DNA of 64,000 nt from Microbacterium sp. MPKO10 (lineage in GTDB: Bacteria; Actinomycetota; Actinomycetes; Actinomycetales; Microbacteriaceae). The stretch lies in assembly GCF_026107415.2 (NCBI RefSeq), contig NZ_JAPCHX010000004.1, positions 62,001-126,000 on the forward strand. The letters run 5' to 3'. Positions 16,734 to 25,907 of this stretch are shown here, piece after piece (positions within the stretch are counted from its first letter, which is position 1; every line of letters begins with the position of its first letter). The position numbers were made by a program, and so were the translations under genes. The notes under the pieces were generated by a model. It had not been told where the DNA came from. It ran no database searches and saw only the letters and a program-made list of their open reading frames with translations.

Positions 16734-17911
16734 GATTTCGCCTTTTTCTTCTTACGACGCGGCTTCGTGATCTTGACGGCGCCTCCTGACGCCGCGACGT
16801 CAGCGACAGCGTTGCTGTGATCGACCTTGTCCCGCCGGGACCAGAGGTAAATGCCAAGAATGACGGCAACGCCCACGATGGTGTCGATCAACAGTCCGAG
16901 AGGACCGATTCCCGCGAGGAATGCGGCAGCCGCTCCGACAATCGCCGCGGAGGGCAGCGTCATCAGCCATCCCACGGCGATCCGGCCCGCCGTGCCCCAA
17001 CGCACCTTCGACCCGCGGCGGCCGAGTCCAGAGCCGATAACCGACCCCGACGCAACCTGCGTGGTCGACAAAGCGAATCCGAGGTGGCTCGAGGCGAGAA
17101 TCGTGGCGGCGGTTGACGCTTCGGCTGCAAAGCCCTGCGCTGGTTTCACCTCGGTGAGTCCTGTGCCGAGCGTCTTGATGATGCGCCATCCGCCGATATA
17201 GGTGCCGAGCGCGATCGCGAGGGCGCACACGAGGATCACCCAGAACTGCGGGCCGGTCCCGATGTCTTGGGAGCCGACGGCGATGAGGGTCAGCGTGATG
17301 ATTCCCATGGTTTTTTGGGCGTCGTTCGTGCCGTGCGAGAGTGCAACGAGTGACGATGTAAAGATCTGGCCGAACCGGAAACCGCTGCGGCCATCAGCCT
17401 TCTTGTCGTAGCGCCGCGTCAGCGCATAGGCCATGCGCGTCGTGATGAACGCGATGACACCGGCGGTGACAGGGGCGACGAGGGCCGGAAGGATCACCTT
17501 GGACAGCATCACCGAAAAGTCGACGGAATGAATGCCGACGCCCACGAGCGCTGCGCCAATCAGCCCGCCGAACAGGGCATGCGACGAACTCGACGGCAGC
17601 CCGAGCAACCAGGTCAGCATGTTCCAGACGATCGCTCCGAGAAGCCCCGCGAAGATCAGTGCGGGTGTGATCAGAACACCCTCATCTCCTTCGCGGATAA
17701 TCCCGCCCGAGATCGTGCGTGCCACTTCCGTGGACAGGAACGCGCCGATGAGATTCAGAATGGCGGCGACGCCCACGGCCACCTTCGGCTTCATCGCCCC
17801 GGTGGCGATGGGAGTCGCCATCGCGTTAGCGGTGTCGTGAAAACCGTTCGTGAAGTCGAAGAACAACGCGAACGCGATAACGAGGATGACGACGAGGGAG
17901 GTTATTTCCAC
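16730..17911 (-). CDS. pit: Inorganic phosphate transporter, PiT family
   Basis: This 393-residue polytopic protein has the two inverted PiT signature repeats, D-F-T-N-G-F-H-D-T-A-N-A-M-A near residue 20 and S-H-G-T-N-D-A-Q-K-T-M-G near residue 195. PiT proteins import divalent metal-phosphate complexes driven by protons. The C-terminus is very basic (K-P-R-R-K-K-K-K-A-K-S). A small membrane protein gene overlaps its stop. Confidence 0.93.
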   Translation of the reverse strand: MEITSLVVILVIAFALFFDFTNGFHDTANAMATPIATGAMKPKVAVGVAAILNLIGAFLSTEVARTISGGIIREGDEGVLITPALIFAGLLGAIVWNMLTWLLGLPSSSSHALFGGLIGAALVGVGIHSVDFSVMLSKVILPALVAPVTAGVIAFITTRMAYALTRRYDKKADGRSGFRFGQIFTSSLVALSHGTNDAQKTMGIITLTLIAVGSQDIGTGPQFWVILVCALAIALGTYIGGWRIIKTLGTGLTEVKPAQGFAAEASTAATILASSHLGFALSTTQVASGSVIGSGLGRRGSKVRWGTAGRIAVGWLMTLPSAAIVGAAAAFLAGIGPLGLLIDTIVGVAVILGIYLWSRRDKVDHSNAVADVAASGGAVKITKPRRKKKKAKS

Positions 17912-18057
17912 CAGTAGGGTCTCTGATTCGAAGCCGGTGTACGAACGTCTGTCCCCGCCATTTCACGGGAACGTCCGCGTCTGGACACCCGCGGCGGGCG
18001 CTGACGGTATCGAGTCTTGCACCGGCACGCCATATCGGTCAACTCAGGCGAGCCTTG

Positions 18058-18897
18058 TCACATCTCCTCGTGCACAGTCGGGTCACCGCCGAACAGCCGT
18101 CCATCCGGCGACCCGAGCGACGTGATGGCCGCAACCTCGTCAGAGCTGAGCGAGAACCCGAACACATCGAGGTTCTGACGCTGCCTGTCGGGGCTCGCCG
18201 ATTTCGGAATCGGAACGACACCGCGCTCGATGTGCCAGCGCAGAACGGCCTGCGCGGGAGTGACGCCGTGCCGGTCGGCGATCTCGACGATCGTCTGCTC
18301 GTTGTAGGGGGCGGCTGACTTTCCCAAGGGGCTCCATGCCTCCGTGAGGATGTCGTGCTGGGCGTGAAACTCGATCAGCTGCTCCTGCGGGAAGTACGGA
18401 TGAACCTCGATCTGGTTCACCGCGGGAAGCACCCCGGTCTCGGCGGCGAGCCGGGTGAGGTAGTCCCGTGTGAAGTTCGACACACCGATTGAGCACACCG
18501 TGCCGTCCGCCTGCAGATCGATCATCGCTCGCCATGCATCAACATATTTATCCACGCTGGGATTCGGCCAGTGGATGAGATACAGGTCGATCACATCGAC
18601 ACCGAGGGCTGCCCGCGACGCTTCGAATGAGTCGAGCGTCTCCTGGTACCCGTGGTGCCGACCGGGAAGCTTCGTGGCCACCACAATGTCTGAGCGATGA
18701 ACGTCGGTCTCGGCGAGCGCACGCCCGACAACATCCTCGTTCTCGTAGTTGACAGCGGTGTCGATGAGCCGGTAGCCGGCGTCAAGGGCTGACAGCACCG
18801 CTGCCGTCCCCTCCTCTCCCTTGAGTGGATAAGTTCCGAAGCCAAGAGCGGGCAGGGACGTGTCATCGCGAAGCTGGCGTGCGGGGATCTCAGTCAT
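18058..18897 (-). CDS. Aldo/keto reductase
   Basis: This 279-residue NADPH-dependent reductase shows the catalytic tetrad in context: D-T-A-V-N-Y-E-N-E (Asp and Tyr), V-V-A-T-K-L (Lys) and L-Y-L-I-H-W-P (His). The C-terminal cofactor motif I-P-K-S-A-S-P-D-R-Q-R-Q-N is intact. It fits the AKR5 group, to which 2,5-diketo-gluconate reductase-like enzymes belong. The physiological substrate cannot be told from sequence. The gene is divergent from the oligopeptidase gene, 61 bp apart. Confidence 0.92.
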   Translation of the reverse strand: MTEIPARQLRDDTSLPALGFGTYPLKGEEGTAAVLSALDAGYRLIDTAVNYENEDVVGRALAETDVHRSDIVVATKLPGRHHGYQETLDSFEASRAALGVDVIDLYLIHWPNPSVDKYVDAWRAMIDLQADGTVCSIGVSNFTRDYLTRLAAETGVLPAVNQIEVHPYFPQEQLIEFHAQHDILTEAWSPLGKSAAPYNEQTIVEIADRHGVTPAQAVLRWHIERGVVPIPKSASPDRQRQNLDVFGFSLSSDEVAAITSLGSPDGRLFGGDPTVHEEM

Positions 18898-18958
18898 GAC
18901 TCCACCGTAATCGCTCCGATGCTCCTGTCCGCCGCCGGCGAACGGATAGCGTTGTCAC

Positions 18959-21067
18959 ATGACTGATGCACCACGCGCACCGCGTCGCGATTTTGCACGC
19001 ACACATCACGGCGACACCGTCAACGATCCCTACCACTGGCTGAGCGACAAAGACGATCCGGCGGTGACCGATTATTTGAATCGTGAGAATGCCTACGCCG
19101 ATTCCGCAACTGCCCATCTCGCCCCGCTGCGCCAGACGCTGTTCGACGAGATCAAAGCGCACACTCAGGAGACCGATCTGTCGGTGCCTGTTCGCGAAGG
19201 CGCCTGGTGGTATTACTCGCGGACGTTCGAAGGCAAGCAGTACGCCGCTCATGTGCGCGCTCCGGCCGCTGATTGGACACCGCCGGACACCGAGAGCGGC
19301 GACGTCGACGGTGAGGAGGTCGTTCTCGATGACAACATCGAGGCCGACGGACATGACTTTTACCGACTCGGCTCGTTCGACATCAGCCGAGACGGCACAC
19401 GGATGCTGTACGCGATCGATGCCGTCGGAGATGAGCGGTACACGCTGCGCATTCGGGATCTGACGACCGGTGCCAACCTCGCGGACCATGTGCCCGGTAC
19501 GTTCTCAGGCGCCGTCTTCTCGCCGGACGGCGAATGGGTCTTCTACACGACCGTCGATGACACATGGCGCCCCGACACCGTCTGGCGTCATCGCGTCGGT
19601 ACCGCGGCCGCGGAGGATCAGCGAGTCTTCCACGAGCCGGACGACAGGTATTGGGCGGGCGTTGGTGTCACCCGCAGCGGCAGATACATCGTGATCGCTG
19701 TCGGCTCGAACATCACGAGTGAGTGGATGCTGATCGACGCCGATGCTCCGGAAAGCGAACCTCGCGTGATCTGGCAGCGTAGGGAGGGTGTCGAGTACGA
19801 GGTCGAGCACGCGGTCATCGGCGGGCGCTCAGTGCTGCTCATCCTGCACAATGCCGCCGCCGAGAATTTCGAGCTCGTCGCCATCGATGCCGATGCTCTC
19901 GGCGATCCGGATGCTGCTGTCACGGTGCTCCCCCACGACGATGCCGTGCGGCTCGAGTCCGTCGAGGCGTTCCGCGACCGTCTCGCCCTCGAATACCGCG
20001 AGGGCGGGCTGACCCGCATCGCGACCATCGAGCTGGATGCGTCGTCGACGCTGGAGAACCTCTCGGTCGCTCCGGTGGTTTTCGACGAGAGCCTGTATAC
20101 GGTCGGTTTCGGGGGCAATCCCGAATGGGAACAGCCGACTCTCCGGCTCAGCTATACATCGTTCGTCACGCCAAGCACTGTCTACGCACTCGATCCCGCG
20201 TCCCAGTCACTGACCCTCCTCAAACAGCAGCCGGTCCTCGGCGGCTACGACCCCGAGAACTACGAGCAGTCACGCGAGTGGGCAACCGCGCGCGACGGGG
20301 AGCGAATTCCGCTCTCGATCGTACGACGGCGCGGAGCAGCATCCGGCCCCCTGCTCATGTTCGGATACGGGGCCTATGAGCACAGCATGAACCCCGGCTT
20401 CTCGATCGCGCGCCTGTCGCTTCTTGACCGCGGCGTGACGTTCGCGATCGCACACGTGCGCGGTGGAGGCGACCTGGGACGCCGTTGGTACGAAGACGGC
20501 AAGCTGCTGAACAAGAAGAACTCGTTCACCGACTTCGTCGACTCTGCTCAACACCTTGTCGACGCCGGGCACACCACTCCCGATCGCCTCGTCGCCGAGG
20601 GCGGCAGCGCCGGAGGTCTGCTGATGGGCGCGATGCTGAACCTCGCTCCGGAGCTCTTCGCCGGAGTGCACGCGGCCGTGCCTTTCGTCGATGCGCTGAC
20701 GACGATCCTGAACCCTGAGCTACCGCTCACGGTGATCGAGTGGGACGAATGGGGCGACCCTCTGCACGATTCCGATGTCTATGCGTACATGAAGTCGTAC
20801 TCGCCGTACGAGAATGTGCGTGACGACGTCGCGTATCCCCGCATTCTGGCGACCACGAGCCTCAATGACACGCGAGTGTTCTATGCGGAGCCGGCCAAGT
20901 GGGTCGCTCGGCTGCGCGACGTGGAGGCCCCGGCCCTGCTGCGCACCGAAATGCACGCTGGCCATGGGGGCGTCAGCGGTCGATACGCTGCGTGGCGGGA
21001 ACGCGCGTGGGAGATGGCATGGATCCTGGATGTTCTCGGCTGCGCGGATGTCACTGTCGCGCACTGA
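18959..21067 (+). CDS. ptrB: S9 family peptidase, oligopeptidase B
   Basis: This 702-residue serine peptidase of the prolyl-oligopeptidase family has an N-terminal beta-propeller and a C-terminal alpha/beta-hydrolase domain from about residue 420. The catalytic Ser is in E-G-G-S-A-G-G-L-L-M-G, Asp in S-L-N-D-T-R-V, and His in A-G-H-G-G-V-S-G-R. R-G-G-G-D-L-G-R-R-W-Y is a further S9A mark. Oligopeptidase B cuts short peptides after Arg or Lys in the cytoplasm. No signal peptide is visible. Confidence 0.92.
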   Translation: MTDAPRAPRRDFARTHHGDTVNDPYHWLSDKDDPAVTDYLNRENAYADSATAHLAPLRQTLFDEIKAHTQETDLSVPVREGAWWYYSRTFEGKQYAAHVRAPAADWTPPDTESGDVDGEEVVLDDNIEADGHDFYRLGSFDISRDGTRMLYAIDAVGDERYTLRIRDLTTGANLADHVPGTFSGAVFSPDGEWVFYTTVDDTWRPDTVWRHRVGTAAAEDQRVFHEPDDRYWAGVGVTRSGRYIVIAVGSNITSEWMLIDADAPESEPRVIWQRREGVEYEVEHAVIGGRSVLLILHNAAAENFELVAIDADALGDPDAAVTVLPHDDAVRLESVEAFRDRLALEYREGGLTRIATIELDASSTLENLSVAPVVFDESLYTVGFGGNPEWEQPTLRLSYTSFVTPSTVYALDPASQSLTLLKQQPVLGGYDPENYEQSREWATARDGERIPLSIVRRRGAASGPLLMFGYGAYEHSMNPGFSIARLSLLDRGVTFAIAHVRGGGDLGRRWYEDGKLLNKKNSFTDFVDSAQHLVDAGHTTPDRLVAEGGSAGGLLMGAMLNLAPELFAGVHAAVPFVDALTTILNPELPLTVIEWDEWGDPLHDSDVYAYMKSYSPYENVRDDVAYPRILATTSLNDTRVFYAEPAKWVARLRDVEAPALLRTEMHAGHGGVSGRYAAWRERAWEMAWILDVLGCADVTVAH

Positions 21068-21087
21068 ACTCGCACTCGTCTCACACG

Positions 21088-21128
21088 ACATGAGCGGCGG
21101 CCCGGGAACACCGGGCCGCCGCTCATGT
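21088..21128. terminator. Bidirectional terminator between ptrB and pfkA
   Basis: ACATGAGCGGCGGCCCGG pairs perfectly with CCGGGCCGCCGCTCATGT (18 bp) around a 5-nt loop. It lies between two convergent genes, 20 nt after the ptrB stop and 7 nt after the pfkA stop. It lacks a T run, but the stem is very stable. Confidence 0.8.
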
Positions 21129-21135
21129 CGGATGG

Positions 21136-22164
21136 TCAGCCGAAGAGAATCGCAGCTTCGTCGTAGCGGTCCTGCGGAACGGTCTTCAGCCCGCCGAGCG
21201 CGTCTTCGAACGGAACGTTGACGATATCTGTTCCGTGAAGTGCCAGCATCGTGCCCCACTCGCCGTTCATGACCGAGTCGATGGCCGCCATGCCCAGACG
21301 AGTCGCCAGCACGCGGTCATACGCGCTCGGGACGCCCCCGCGCTGCAGGTGACCGAGGACGGTTGAACGCGATTCGATTCCCGTACGCGATTCGATCTCG
21401 GGCGCCAGAACATCGGCGATGCCGCCGAGACGCGGCCTGTTGAATGCATCGAGGCCCTTCTCGGAATGCGCCGTCTCCATGGTGTCGAGCGTGAAGCCCT
21501 CGGAGACGACGACGACCGGCGCTCGCCCGCGATCGGCGACGGATTCTACCCAGTGCACAATCTGTTCCATGGACTGTGGCTGCTCGGGGACCAGAATGGC
21601 GTGCGCACCGGCCGCCATGCCAGCGTGCAGGGCGATCCAGCCCACGTGCCGCCCCATGACCTCGACGACCATGCAGCGCTTGTGCGACTCCCCAGTCGTC
21701 CGCAGTCTGTCGATCGCCTCCGTTGCGATCTCGACGGCCGTGTCGAAGCCGAACGAGTAATCGGTGGCGTCGAGGTCGTTGTCAATGGTCTTCGGCACGC
21801 CGACGATGTTGAGGCCAGCATCCGTGAGGCGCTTGGCCGCGGCGAGCGTCCCCTCTCCCCCGATCGCGATGAGCGCGTCGACGCCGATGCGATCGAGAGT
21901 CGCCTGCACGTTCTCGGGACCGCCGTGTGGTCCTTCGAACGGATTTGTGCGACTCGTGCCGAGGATCGTGCCGCCCTGTTTGCTGAGGCCGCGGACGCTG
22001 TGACGGTCGAGCGGCATCGTCAGGCCCTCGACGACGCCCTTCCAGCCATCACGAATGCCCACGAACTCCTGACTGTGGATCTTCGTGCCTTTGAGGACAG
22101 CTCCGCGGATCACCGCGTTCAGGCCCGGGCAGTCGCCGCCGCTCGTGAGTACGCCGATTCTCAT
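21136..22164 (-). CDS. pfkA: 6-phosphofructokinase
   Basis: This protein is 342 residues from the ATG that gives M-R-I-G-V-L-T-S-G-G-D-C-P-G-L-N-A; an ATG six codons upstream lacks family support. I-A-I-G-G-E-G-T and P-K-T-I-D-N-D-L are the substrate and phosphoryl-donor motifs. Gly in the first motif at the position of E. coli residue 104 indicates ATP as donor, while Lys before T-I-D-N-D is the residue common in pyrophosphate enzymes. This mix is, as I recall, usual in actinobacterial ATP enzymes. It is the committed step of glycolysis. Confidence 0.93.
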   Translation of the reverse strand: MRIGVLTSGGDCPGLNAVIRGAVLKGTKIHSQEFVGIRDGWKGVVEGLTMPLDRHSVRGLSKQGGTILGTSRTNPFEGPHGGPENVQATLDRIGVDALIAIGGEGTLAAAKRLTDAGLNIVGVPKTIDNDLDATDYSFGFDTAVEIATEAIDRLRTTGESHKRCMVVEVMGRHVGWIALHAGMAAGAHAILVPEQPQSMEQIVHWVESVADRGRAPVVVVSEGFTLDTMETAHSEKGLDAFNRPRLGGIADVLAPEIESRTGIESRSTVLGHLQRGGVPSAYDRVLATRLGMAAIDSVMNGEWGTMLALHGTDIVNVPFEDALGGLKTVPQDRYDEAAILFG

Positions 22165-22307
22165 GAAATAATCTCGTTCCATTGGGTCGGGGGGAATGGA
22201 CAGGTCAGCGCCGTTGCTTCACCAGACGACAATAGCGCCTCGACGGATCGACGTCGTCATCGAGACGGGCACAAGCCGCCCAGACGCGACGGAACTAAGC
22301 TCGACGT

Positions 22308-23825
22308 ATGCCCTTCACGCGCACCATCCTCAACGTTGCCGAGGCCGATCCCGACCGTCTCGCGCTTGCCGGTGACGGTGAGCGTTACAGCTACGCTCAA
22401 CTTGTCTCCGCCGGTACGCGCATCCGCAGCGGCGCCGAGCAGATCCTTGCCCAGGGAGCGGATGCTCGTGCGCCTCGCCCGCCGGATGAAACGCAGGGCA
22501 TCCCCATCATCGCCGTCTCGCTGTCGCGTTCCATCGATGTGGCCCGGTTCCTCTGCGGCGTCAACGGCTTTCGCGCCATCATCGCCGTCGTCGACCCGCT
22601 GTGGCCCCTCTCCCATCGTGTCGAGATCATGAAGCGTGTCGACGCGGCACTCGTGATCACAGACGACGCCGATTTCGAGCAGAGTCTGTCGCAGCTGAAG
22701 GGCTGGACCGGGAGCGTCGTCTCGCTTCAACGGTTCGACGAGCTGGCAGCATCCGCACCCCCATCGCTCGGCCCCGAGGTGCGCCCCCGCGAGGAGCCGT
22801 TCCTTCTGCTGTTCACCTCCGGCACCACGGACCTGCCCAAGGGCTTCGTGCGCACGCGTGAAAGCTGGGATCACAATGTCGAGATCAGCCGCCGGTACCT
22901 GGGAGCAGAAGAGGGAGTCGCCACGATTGCTCCCGGCCCCGTGTCGTACAGCCTCACGCTCTACGCCCTTGTCGAGGTCATGGCAACAGGCGGGTCGCTT
23001 CATCTGCAGTCGGGCTTCGATGCCATCGCGTCGGCCCGCTCCATCGACGGTGAGCAGATTCAGCGCTTCGTCGGCGTGCCCTCGATGCTTCTCGCGCTCG
23101 CTCGTGCTGCCGAGCACGCCGGGCTCGACCTCACATCGCTTCGCACGGTGATCACCGGTGGTGCAAATCAAAGCGAGAGCATCCGCACGGTGTTTGAAAA
23201 GGCCGCACCCGACGCGCACCTGCGCAGCTACTACGGTGCGTCGGAGATCGGCTTCATCGGCTACAGCGACGCGGGAGACGGCACGCGGCTCACCCCGTTC
23301 GACGGCGTCGAGGTCAGTGTTCGGGACGGCGATACTCTCGTTCCAGACGGCGAGATCGGCACGCTCTACGTGCGGGTGGCCTCGGCCGTCGAGCATTATC
23401 TAGCCGCGACGAGTTCTGAACGCATCACGGGCGCCGACGGCTGGGCAAGCGTCAACGATCAGGCATCGATCGAAGACGGGATGATCAGCCTCGCGGGCCG
23501 GGCCGGAGACATCGCCGTCTCAGGCGGCCACAAGGTCTCCCTTCCCCAGGTCGAGCGGGCGCTTGCCAGCATCCCGGGCTGCGAGACCTGCTGCGCTGTG
23601 GCTCTGCCCGACCCGGCGCTCGGCTCGCTGATCGCCGTCGCCGTCGAAGCCGCCGAGGCACCCCCCAAGGCGGTGATGCAGCGAGGCCTGCGTGATCTTC
23701 TCGCCCCGCAGTTCCTGCCTCACCGGTACTACCGGGCGAATGAACTGCCGCGCACGGCAGGCGGAAAGATCCGTCGCGTCGCCGTTGTCGACCTCCTTCT
23801 GACCGGATCGGCAGAGCGGCTGTGA
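22308..23825 (+). CDS. Class I adenylate-forming enzyme (acyl-CoA/acyl-ACP ligase-like)
   Basis: This 505-residue AMP-binding protein has the P-loop L-L-F-T-S-G-T-T-D-L-P-K-G-F near residue 170, Y-Y-G-A-S-E-I-G-F-I at A5, and G-H-K-V-S-L-P-Q-V-E at A8. The catalytic Lys lies in the C-terminal G-G-K-I-R-R. All key residues look intact, so it should activate a carboxylate as an acyl-adenylate and pass it to CoA or a carrier protein. The stop overlaps the start of a ketosynthase gene (GTGA). The substrate is unknown, and no acyl carrier protein gene is present in the window. Confidence 0.87.
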   Translation: MPFTRTILNVAEADPDRLALAGDGERYSYAQLVSAGTRIRSGAEQILAQGADARAPRPPDETQGIPIIAVSLSRSIDVARFLCGVNGFRAIIAVVDPLWPLSHRVEIMKRVDAALVITDDADFEQSLSQLKGWTGSVVSLQRFDELAASAPPSLGPEVRPREEPFLLLFTSGTTDLPKGFVRTRESWDHNVEISRRYLGAEEGVATIAPGPVSYSLTLYALVEVMATGGSLHLQSGFDAIASARSIDGEQIQRFVGVPSMLLALARAAEHAGLDLTSLRTVITGGANQSESIRTVFEKAAPDAHLRSYYGASEIGFIGYSDAGDGTRLTPFDGVEVSVRDGDTLVPDGEIGTLYVRVASAVEHYLAATSSERITGADGWASVNDQASIEDGMISLAGRAGDIAVSGGHKVSLPQVERALASIPGCETCCAVALPDPALGSLIAVAVEAAEAPPKAVMQRGLRDLLAPQFLPHRYYRANELPRTAGGKIRRVAVVDLLLTGSAERL

Positions 23826-25051
23826 ACGCGCCGCGGCGCGCTGTCGTCACCGGAGTCGGCGCTGTGACGCCCCAGGCCACGACCATGGCCGGGACGTGGG
23901 ACGCTGTCGTCGCGGGGCGCAGCGGGATCCGCGCGCTCGAATCCGTTGACGTGTCAGACCTCGCGGTCTCCGTCGGAGGCGAGGTGTCCGCGTTCGATCC
24001 CCTTGACCATGTGTCGCGCTCCGACGCTCGACGTCTCGACCCGCACGCCGTGTATGCCATCGCGGCGGCGCACGAGGCGATGCGCGAGGCGGGGCCGCGT
24101 GACCCCGATCGCTTCGGCGTCACAGTCGCCACAGGATCAGGCCCCGTGACACTGACTCAGGAGGCCGTCCGCGCCCTCGACAAACGCGGTCCCCGGCGCA
24201 TTCCTCCCGGCGTCGTCGTCTATGGCGGCCCGGATGCTGCCGCGGCCTACCTGAGCCAGCTCTACGATGCTCGGGGCGCGAGCATGGGGCTTTCTGCCAC
24301 GTGCGCGAGCGGGACGGTGGCGCTCGGCGAAGCGATGCGGGCGATCCGCCACGGCTACGCCGACACCGTGCTCGTCGTCGGAGCCGACGACTGTCTCAAC
24401 CGGGTGAACCTCGCCGTGAACTCGTCGCTGGGTGCGCTCGCGCCCGGTTTCGCTGACGAGCCAGCGCGAGCAAGCCGCCCGTTCGACAGATCGCGCAGTG
24501 GCTTCGTCATGTCGGCGGGTGCCGCCGCAGTCCTTCTAGAATCGGCGGAGCACGCGGCAGCTCGCGGTGCCACCGTGCTGGGCGAGGTCGCAGGCTTCGG
24601 CGTGACCTCAGATGCCCACCATCCGACAGCGCCCCGTCCCGACGGACGCGGAGCCGTCGCAGCGATGCGCCTCGCCATTGACGATTCCAGGATGCTGCCA
24701 GCCGACGTCGACCATGTCAACGCGCATGGCACCGGAACACCTCTGAACGACGCGATGGAGGCCAGTGCCCTGCGCACGGTGTTCGGCGACAGCATCCGGA
24801 CCCTCCCAGTCACCTCGACGAAATCGACGACCGGTCACCTTCTGGGAGCTGCGGGCACTCTTGAAGCGGCAGTCGCGCTTCTCAGCATCCGCGATGGCGT
24901 GGTCCCTCCGACGATCAACCTCGACGATCCGGAGTTTCCGGAACTCGATGTTGTCGCCGACGAGGCTCGCCCGGCCCGCCTCCGCGCGGTCGTGACGAAC
25001 TCCTTCGGCTTCGGCGGGCACAACGCCTCTCTTGTGCTGCGCGCTGTGTGA
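23822..25051 (+). CDS. Beta-ketoacyl synthase, KAS II (FabF)-like
   Basis: This 409-residue thiolase-fold enzyme has the full Cys-His-His triad: S-A-T-C-A-S-G-T-V-A, V-N-A-H-G-T-G-T-P-L and K-S-T-T-G-H-L-L-G-A. G-F-G-G-H-N-A-S-L near the end closes the family pattern. It should catalyse decarboxylative Claisen condensation of acyl and malonyl thioesters. It is fused in transcription to an acyl ligase (4-nt overlap). The rest of a fatty-acid synthase set (ACP, ketoreductase, malonyltransferase) is absent here, so it is probably a specialised enzyme rather than the housekeeping FabF. Confidence 0.88.
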   Translation: MNAPRRAVVTGVGAVTPQATTMAGTWDAVVAGRSGIRALESVDVSDLAVSVGGEVSAFDPLDHVSRSDARRLDPHAVYAIAAAHEAMREAGPRDPDRFGVTVATGSGPVTLTQEAVRALDKRGPRRIPPGVVVYGGPDAAAAYLSQLYDARGASMGLSATCASGTVALGEAMRAIRHGYADTVLVVGADDCLNRVNLAVNSSLGALAPGFADEPARASRPFDRSRSGFVMSAGAAAVLLESAEHAAARGATVLGEVAGFGVTSDAHHPTAPRPDGRGAVAAMRLAIDDSRMLPADVDHVNAHGTGTPLNDAMEASALRTVFGDSIRTLPVTSTKSTTGHLLGAAGTLEAAVALLSIRDGVVPPTINLDDPEFPELDVVADEARPARLRAVVTNSFGFGGHNASLVLRAV

Positions 25052-25060
25052 CGCCGCGCG

Positions 25061-25861
25061 TCAGAACGCGGCGGGCACTCCGAGATCGGTGAGCACCTCA
25101 CGGACGTGATCGCTCGAGAGCGCGGCCGCGAGAGCAGCGATCTCCGGTGAGTCCTGATTGTCTGGGCGTGCAGCCATCGTCACCTCGAACGCCTTGTCCT
25201 GTTCGACCATCAGCCCGTCGTCTTCGGGTGTGAGGTCGAGCTGCCGGGCGAAGGAGGGCAGGTTGAAGACCGCATCGGCCTCGTCATACGCGGTGTTCAG
25301 CTGCATCAAGTCGACCTGGGTGATCTGAAGGTCACGGGGATTCTCGACGATGTCACCGACCGCGGCAGAGAATCGCTCGACGTTCTCATCAAGAGTAATC
25401 AGCTCGGCGTCGGCGAGCATCTGCAGCGCCCGGCCCGCATTCGCCTTGTCGTTCGGGATCACGACGCTGCCGCCGTCGGGCAGGTCGTCGAGCGACGCGA
25501 GGGTCTTGGAGTAGAAGGCGACAACGGTCTTGTACACCGGTTGGACGGCCACGAGGTCGGCGTCGTTTTTCGCGTTGAACTCTTCCATGAAGGAGGGGAA
25601 CTGCACGAGGTTCGCGTCGATCTCCTTGTTCTTCAGCAGGATGTTCGGCTGCACGTAGTCCGACACCGGTACGAGTTCGATCTCGTATCCGTCTTCGATC
25701 ACCTCGGCCGCCGCTTCGACAGCATCCGTCATGGGGGTCACCGTTGCGGCCACGCGGATCGTGACGGGACCGTCGTCCGCGCTGCCAGACGCAGCGCTGC
25801 AGCCGGTGGTGACCAGGGCAAGTGCCGCGATCGTGAGCGCGGCAAGTGGGCGGAGTTTCAT
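25061..25861 (-). CDS. metQ: MetQ/NlpA family substrate-binding lipoprotein
   Basis: This 266-residue lipoprotein has a signal peptide ending in V-T-T-G-C (Cys about residue 22). NlpA-family features follow: P-M-T-D-A-V, V-S-D-Y-V-Q-P-N, A-N-L-V-Q-F-P-S-F, and V-I-P-N-D-K-A-N-A-G-R-A-L-Q-M-L. It is the extracytoplasmic methionine-binding protein of a MetNIQ importer; D-methionine and methionine derivatives are usual ligands. It is the last gene of the metN-metI-metQ set, 46 nt after metI, and convergent with the ketosynthase gene. Confidence 0.92.
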   Translation of the reverse strand: MKLRPLAALTIAALALVTTGCSAASGSADDGPVTIRVAATVTPMTDAVEAAAEVIEDGYEIELVPVSDYVQPNILLKNKEIDANLVQFPSFMEEFNAKNDADLVAVQPVYKTVVAFYSKTLASLDDLPDGGSVVIPNDKANAGRALQMLADAELITLDENVERFSAAVGDIVENPRDLQITQVDLMQLNTAYDEADAVFNLPSFARQLDLTPEDDGLMVEQDKAFEVTMAARPDNQDSPEIAALAAALSSDHVREVLTDLGVPAAF

Positions 25862-25907
25862 CGGAACCTTTCGTCTGTGGTGGTGCGGGTGCTGAGAGTG
25901 TCGGAGA

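Noticed and set aside
17912-18057. A tRNA gene, suggested by GATTCGAAGCC near 17926
   Set aside because: No matching acceptor stem, anticodon arm or CCA-adjacent pairing can be formed around it.
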